DNA of 64,000 nucleotides from positions 340,650 to 404,649 of the forward strand of contig KN817537.1 of NCBI GenBank assembly GCA_000827495.1, in the 5' to 3' direction. Origin of the DNA: Hypholoma sublateritium FD-334 SS-4. Taxonomy: Eukaryota; Basidiomycota; Agaricomycetes; Agaricales; Strophariaceae. The notes beneath the pieces were generated by a model that saw only the letters and a program-made list of their open reading frames with translations, made no database searches and had not been told where the DNA came from. Position numbers and translations under genes: made by a program. This document shows, one piece after another, positions 58,701 to 64,000 of this stretch; position 1 is the first letter of the stretch, and every line of letters starts with the position of its first letter.

Positions 58701-59506
58701 GAATTGCGGTATGCAATGGCTGATGTTACCCTCAATTCCCTTCGGTCGCATCTCCTCCTCCGGTCGTGCCTCTACAAATCCAAAGACCGACACGTGCGTG
58801 GCCAGGCGCAGAATACGCGCAGCTACGATCTCATCCATACGGTCGAGGCGCGTATCAAGGCATCAACTCTCAAATATAGAATTGTTCGGATGGCTATGAT
58901 TGAATTGACGAAGCGCCGTCGCACCGATAGCCAGTGGGAGTCAATCTACAAACCTCTGAATGACTGCGATATACAAGGACTGTCATCTCTCGATGACGAT
59001 GGGGCTGAAGGACACAAGTCGCTGTCATGGATATGGAAAATATACGGCACAGGACAGACAGATATTGACAGCGGAACACAAGATGGTACGTCATTAGATT
59101 TATTTTTAGAACGTAATTATTAAACCTTAACAAAGCACTGCGCATTGAGTGGTGCCGCGCTCGCGCTCGCGCTCATAGATGGCAAGAAGAGTGTCTCTTG
59201 CTGGCTGAAGAAATGAGGCGCATCAAAGAATACTTCAAGACGAAAACAGAGTGGTGGACAAATTTAGCATTAGATCCCCCGATGATCGAAGATTTCGACC
59301 GATCAAAGGTTCTTTCCCCGGCACTCCAAGCCATCTATAATGAAAGAAACCGGAGCATCGTAGATGGAAAGAGATCGTATGCGCTTCGCCAAGCTGACAT
59401 TCAAGAACGTATGTCTAGGATGTGTCAACAAGAATGGGAGGGTTTGTCGGAGAAACTTTTGACGATGGGAAATAGAGATGCTACAGTGATGGTAGAGCAC
59501 GAGTAG
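55762..59506 (+). CDS. KDZ transposase with CxC2 cysteine cluster, about 1,104 aa
   Basis: Nine exons: 55,762-56,148; 56,205-56,420; 56,476-56,847; 56,904-57,097; 57,155-57,472; 57,522-58,180; 58,236-58,377; 58,430-59,085; 59,136-59,506. All introns are GT-AG, 49-57 nt, and the frame is open throughout. The N-terminus is basic and low-complexity. The CxC2 zinc cluster has Cys161, 166, 174, 177, 184 and 187 and His192. A second motif LCPACPLPGINLP precedes the catalytic core. The KDZ RNase-H-fold core shows DANFRLKR (Asp400), CGRHD (477-481), YDIGCQW (Asp521), PKFHLPGH and GRTDGEAPERGW (Glu583/586); Asp400, Asp521 and a Glu are the likely metal ligands. The C-terminal segment has the typical LRIEWCRARARAHRWQEECL. 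It catalyses cut-and-paste movement of the element. The fourth intron is chosen because it joins WLYTQF to the previous exon as in the family; retaining it would keep the frame with 19 extra residues. Confidence 0.9.
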
Positions 59507-59599
59507 ACATTACATTTGGTAAATATATACATTTTAGTGTTAGTAATACTCTACGCCACACCTTACTATACCAAGATGCCTAATGTATACGTGAATGGT

Positions 59600-60980
59600 T
59601 AGCGGCAAATCGATGGACCATGCAGAGCGCGGCAGCTGCTGTGGGCGCCGCGGCATGGATGGATCCGGTACACCTGGGAGAAGCGAATGGATGGTCGATG
59701 CATGCGTGCATGGATAGAAAGGTGGACGCAAATGGATGGATAGCGGGGTGCGGCGTCGAAGCGGAGGGATGCCGCGGCATGGCCGGTGCGGCATCCCCCT
59801 ATGCCAATGGATGGCTGATGTATGCGTCAATGGATGGCCGTGAATGGATAGCTGATGTATGGGGCCGCGTCGAGTCTAATGGATGTGGTAATGGATGTGG
59901 CATGGATGGCGCGGCGGTAGTGTGGCGCGTCCGGNNNNNNNNNNNNNNNNNNNNNNNNNNNNNNNNNNNNNNNNNNNNNNNNNNNNNNNNNNNNNNNNNN
60001 NNNNNNNNNNNNNNNNNNNNNNNNNNNNNNNNNNNNNNNNNNNNNNNNNNNNNNNNNNNNNNNNNNNNNNNNNNNNNNNNNNNNNNNNNNNNNNNNNNNN
60101 NNNNNNNNNNNNNNNNNNNNNNNNNNNNNNNNNNNNNNNNNNNNNNNNNNNNNNNNNNNNNNNNNNNNNNNNNNNNNNNNNNNNNNNNNGCGATAATGGA
60201 TAGCTGATGTATGGGGCCGCGTCAAAGCGAATGGATGGAGGGCGCGGTCCGGCAGCTACCCGCCATGTCGATGGATGTCGAATGGATGTGGCATGGATGG
60301 CGCGGNGGTAGTGTGGCGCGCCCGGAAGCTACCCGCCATGTCGATGGATGGCCAATGGATGTGGCATGGATGGCGCGACGATAGCGTGGAACGTGCAGCA
60401 TGGATGATGGACATGCAATGGATGGTGAATACATATGCTGGATGGATATTGTATGCAAATCGTATGTATACGGCCCGGGGCGGCGATTTGGGCCGGGATA
60501 TGGAAGGCCGGGCCGCTGCGTGAAAATCAACAGGAAGTCAGTATAGTTACTACATAATGGCATACGTATACCATGGCACGTCCTCTTAAATTATACAGTG
60601 TAATTAAATACAGTACGAGGTGAATATAATGGCAATAATGAGCGCAACGTGACAACAACGATCAGCGCACGTAGAACTACAGGACGTACTGGCACACCCG
60701 TGGCGGGGAGCTTGCGCACGGCATATATCCCGATGGATAGAGCGGCGGCCAGTTCCGGATTCACAGCTGAGCTGATGGATCAAGAAGCTGATGGATCAAG
60801 ACCACAGTAAGATAGATGATTGCATGCATTGATGATGGATACACTATACAAGGGTATGGATGGATCATGTAGTTTAATACATTGAATCTATGGATGTGTT
60901 CTATTCGCATGGATAGATTATCAGAGATAATACATCGCTCCTATGGATAGACTACGAGTTAATGTATCGTTCAATGGTTC
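59600..60980. repeat. right subterminal ATGGAT array with assembly gap
   Basis: I count about 32 ATGGAT words on the plus strand, the mirror image of the left array. Part lies in tandem units of 74-bp period with CTACCCGCCATGTCGATGGATG and AATGGATGTGGCATGGATGG (60,254 and 60,328). 59,935-60,189 is 255 N's, so the true repeat number is unknown. Open frames that span the N's are not genes. Confidence 0.8.
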
Positions 60981-61004
60981 ATAATGGGCATTTGACAGCA
61001 GCGT

Positions 61005-61080
61005 TAACTACCGGGGCGGATACATCATCCTATACCCGTTAGTTACCGCGTTTTATCCATCGAAGCTACAGCATTGCCTG
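61005..61080. repeat. right TIR, 76 bp
   Basis: Inverted match of 47,320-47,395. The outermost bases differ more than the core, but ATGGATAAAA, TAACTA, TATGTATC and CCCCGGTAGTTA are kept in order. The length is equal to the left TIR. Confidence 0.9.
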
Positions 61081-61087
61081 GGTTGGG
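61081..61087. repeat. 7-bp TSD of the KDZ element (right)
   Basis: GGTTGGG, identical to 47,313-47,319, immediately followed by the rest of monooxygenase exon 4. Confidence 0.9.
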
Positions 61088-62052
61088 AGGGATGCGCTTG
61101 AGAACGAATTTCCCGGGCATCGTACTATTACTATGCCTATGATGGTGAGCTGTTATGCTCATGGATAATAATGATACTGAGGTTTGTGTTCATTCAGTAC
61201 ATAGGCAAACACAAGGTGAGAGGTTTCATTAAAATTTACAGCAGTTTTATGGAGAAATCCTTACAGCATGTTGTTGCGTATCCGGTGTCCCGCAGCTTGA
61301 TAACCGTGTCGGCTTATATCAGCGATGTGTCTAAGGAAGGTACTCCTTGCGGCGAAATTACTGCCTTCAGTCCTATCGTCAAAGAAGAGCTCCTGGCCGC
61401 CTTCACAGGCTGGGAGCCAGAAGTTCAAGTCTTGTTACGTGTACGTACCATTATAGGGATGTGCACCTCAGCAGCATGCTCAAATAAATTATTATCCTGA
61501 AGTCCATGAATGAGCCAATGAAACTGCCGATAACTCGAGTCGTTCCGCTGGAACGCTACTCATTTGGGAGGGTGCTGATAGCAGGTGATGCAGTATGTAT
61601 CTCAATTAGTTCATTTATTTGCGCAATTCTTTTACAACGCAGGCACACGGAATGCCTCCGCATCAAGGCGCAGGTGCTGGTCAAGCAATTGAGGTCAGTA
61701 TATAATTCGGAATCTCACGCGACAGAATTTAATCATATCTGGATAGGACGCGTACATCTTAGCAAGCCTATTATGTCATACATCTAGTACACGGGAGTCA
61801 ATCCCCAAGATCGCAAAGATATACAACGACATACGCCGTCCCGAGGGAAATCGTGCCCTCCAAGCTTCCATCGAGTTCGGAAGGCTGTTGGATTTGGACT
61901 TTCCAGACTTGGAAGGATACAAAGAGGGCGACGATAGCATGCCCTTAGAAATTTTGGAAGCATTGGGGAGGAAAGCTAGTAAGGACCTGGAGTGGGTATG
62001 GAAAAATTCCGTTGAAGGAGACAAGCGCCGCGCTTTACATATGATGGATTAA

Positions 62053-64000
62053 TTAACGAATACACGGACTGGTGATTCCCCGTATGCGTGGCACCACAAG
62101 GGGAACGATGTGCACTCGACTATGCATGTACTAGAATGATTTAATGGAGGACGGAGCGACGGAGCAGTGGGTTGAGACAACACAGGTTGGAGAGCCATTC
62201 AACCTGCACTGTCGTGCGAATACTGTATGGGTTGGGGATATGTTTGGCGTCTAGATCGGAACGAGTTCCCTGACCGGGAGGTGAATAGGAAGGCCGCACG
62301 CAACGCGGTAGCACAGAGGCCAATTTCTAGATAATCACCCATGGCACGGACAACGCGAGCCGGGGACACTGCCCAATACACCGCAAGCGACGGACGAGAT
62401 CACGCCAACCTGATATCCCCGACGTAGAGCGCAGGGAACGCCGTGCGTCATCGTATAGAGGATAGGATGCTGCGCCACTCCGCACCGACGCTGACGTGGG
62501 CCGGGCTCAGGTACGCGGGGATTTCCAGATGAGGACGCGCTTGTGCACATTGATGGGTATTCAGAGGGATGGCGGTGGATTATGGTGCGCGCAGGGTCCT
62601 ACAAAAGAATGTCACAGTGACTAACCCACAGACGGATAACGAATAGCAAGAGAGCACACCTGAGACGCGCGCCGATTACTAGTACATGGTTACATCCACA
62701 AAGAGTAGGAGATGTTGTGGGACCTTGAACCAGCCCTGCTTGGCACAAACTGCGCGATAATTAGCGGCACGTTCCCTGGAGCCTGGGTAACGATGCAAGG
62801 AGAACAATCAACCGATGTGTAAACAGCAAGGAAGGGCGTACTACCTCGCTTCCTCAGGAATGCTTTGACGGCACGGATAGGAGCGTCGATGACACGATGG
62901 AGGTCGCGATCACACAGGAAGAGTGCAGGCACAACCCGCGAACATGGATGCGGCGGGAGATGGGACGAGATGTGATATTAGCGAATACGAGCCCCTTTGA
63001 TTCAAGTTTGATGCATCGCGATGATGCCCACGCCCGCGTGACCGCGCCGGCACCGGCGCCTGCCTTCCGAATGTCCGTGGCGAAGTCGAAGAATTACTGT
63101 CGGGCGGTGTTAAGCTCCAAGGTGGATTAGCATGAGCTGCTTGATCGCAAATTTTAGAAGACCAGGAAAATGCGGAGTATGCGTATACAATACACTGCAC
63201 ACTATCAAGTTGGGCCTAGGCGTGACAGGATGACACCGTCAATTTGAGTATCTACAGACTCGCATGCGGAGGTCGATGCAAGTACATCGAGCATTCGCCT
63301 GCGGTGTGATACGTACATCGCGATCTACCGCTGTCACGCGCTGCACCACAACCGAATGATAGGTGTGAAGGTGGAATAGCACTACAGAATAGAGACGACG
63401 CCATGATGATAGGTGATTGGATAGGCCAGAAGGCAGAGGCGAAGGGGCGAAAAATTACAAGCACACACCCAGGAATGGGGAAACGCCCCAGCGAAGGATC
63501 CGAGATTCGTTGAGGTAGTGATACACCCAGTGCATTATCCTCTGTCGACGGCGGTCAGAGGGAGATACGCTGGCGGATAATCCGTGCTTACAAGCATTGG
63601 GAGGCGTAGCGTCGTTTCTAGAGAGTTCAAACGGTAGACTTCGGAGGTATGACGATTAGAGGCGCTCGTGAAGAAATCAAACGGCGATGAAAACCGGCGA
63701 TGATGATCTGAAATCGCCTGGAATCAACAACGGCAATACCATGAAATGGTGCATTGAGGTGCGCACCTACCGCAAATCAAGACGTGCCTATAGCTCTTTC
63801 CGTATTGCGAAAGAGAAGACGAGCGGCTGTGAAGGGATGAATCAGCGAAAGTTGTAACAATAGGACGCGATGAAGAGCACCAGCGCATGATGACGCTATT
63901 CGGATTCATGGTTCAGTCATTCAAACAGCGAAAACGTCCAGGAAGAAGCGGCGATGCGGCGTAATACTGCGGGGCGTGCGCCGCATGCGACAACACAACA
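62053..64000. other. no supported gene
   Basis: Short frames on both strands lack domains and splice support. A core-only copy of the CACG..CGCGTGACCGCGCCGG repeat lies at 63,027-63,050. Confidence 0.5.

Larger units (their letters stand above)
47320..61080. mobile_element. KDZ-family DNA transposon, 13,761 bp
   Basis: Both boundaries are fixed by three independent signs: 76-bp imperfect TIRs, a 7-bp TSD, and restoration of an interrupted host gene. From left to right it holds a subterminal ATCCAT array, accessory gene A (minus), accessory gene B (plus), accessory gene C (minus), accessory gene D (plus), the KDZ transposase (plus), and a subterminal ATGGAT array with a 255-bp assembly gap. 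KDZ elements were described as a fungal and animal DNA transposon class with RNase-H-fold transposases and associated cysteine clusters. The transposase is open throughout in my model, so the element could be recently active. Confidence 0.93.
46535..62052 (+). pseudogene. FAD-dependent monooxygenase (salicylate hydroxylase-like), split by a 13.8-kb transposon
   Basis: Exons: 46,535-46,587; 46,647-46,861; 46,917-46,985; 47,039-47,319 continued at 61,088-61,144; 61,198-61,215; 61,267-61,440; 61,503-61,592; 61,643-61,693; 61,747-62,052. Ignoring the transposon this gives 437 codons in frame with eight GT-AG introns of 50-62 nt. It shows the group A flavoprotein hydroxylase hallmarks: GAGIGG dinucleotide-binding motif (Gly19, 21, 24), DG motif at Asp170-Gly171 (GMDGIKS), and the GD motif with its flavin-binding continuation LIAGDAAHGMPPHQGAGAGQ spanning exons 7-8. 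The family hydroxylates aromatic acids with NAD(P)H and O2. The insertion splits the protein after residue 206, between the DG motif and the rest of the substrate-binding domain, so this allele should be null. Apart from the insertion I see no lesion, so the disruption looks recent. Confidence 0.9.

Noticed and set aside
59620..60225. Open frames across the N stretch on both strands
   Set aside because: They exist only because the 255 N's contain no stop; the flanks are ATGGAT repeats.

Overview
The window is nuclear DNA of a filamentous basidiomycete, most likely an agaricomycete. The evidence is GT-AG introns of 49-64 nt, basidiomycete-type F-box genes, a KDZ (Kyakuja-Dileera-Zisupton) DNA transposon with a CxC2 cysteine cluster, a fungal LINE, and a Gag-only LTR element. 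There is no bacterial, organellar or viral genome organisation. Scattered N's mark a draft assembly. Most real genes here have introns, and several were recovered only by splicing by eye; those models are inferences that RNA data could confirm.

Layout. 1-5.9 kb holds two hypothetical proteins and an F-box gene. 5.9-10.8 kb is gene-poor repeat DNA with a 1.36-kb direct duplication. 10,844-15,497 is a 5'-truncated LINE with a 13-bp target-site duplication (TSD). It is split by a 2,054-bp LTR element with identical 144-bp LTRs and a 5-bp TSD whose only gene is gag. 15.5-25.9 kb has no gene I can support, only short dispersed repeats. 25.9-43 kb is an ordered array of four diverged units. Each has a small secreted cysteine-rich protein gene (SSP) convergent with an F-box gene. 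All four SSP genes are open once a conserved 63-64 nt intron is removed. The F-box partner is nearly complete in unit A only (one frameshift) and is a remnant in the other three.

43-46.5 kb has no supported gene. At 46,535 a salicylate-hydroxylase-like FAD monooxygenase begins, but its fourth exon is interrupted by a 13,761-bp transposon (47,320-61,080); the gene resumes at 61,088 and ends at 62,052. The transposon has 76-bp terminal inverted repeats (TIRs) and a 7-bp TSD (GGTTGGG). It carries a full-length KDZ transposase (about 1,104 aa in my model) and four accessory genes in two divergent pairs. A hexamer, ATGGAT, occurs about 30 times near each end in mirror orientation and also in both divergent promoter regions. 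One accessory gene is interrupted by a 321-bp hAT-like MITE with an 8-bp TSD. 62-64 kb has no supported gene.

The most notable system is this large KDZ element: transposase, an RNase-H1-N-type hybrid-binding-domain protein, a small basic-region protein, a 975-aa protein and a small helical protein, probably linked by a shared DNA motif. The second is the SSP/F-box array, where the secreted protein has been kept and its neighbour lost.
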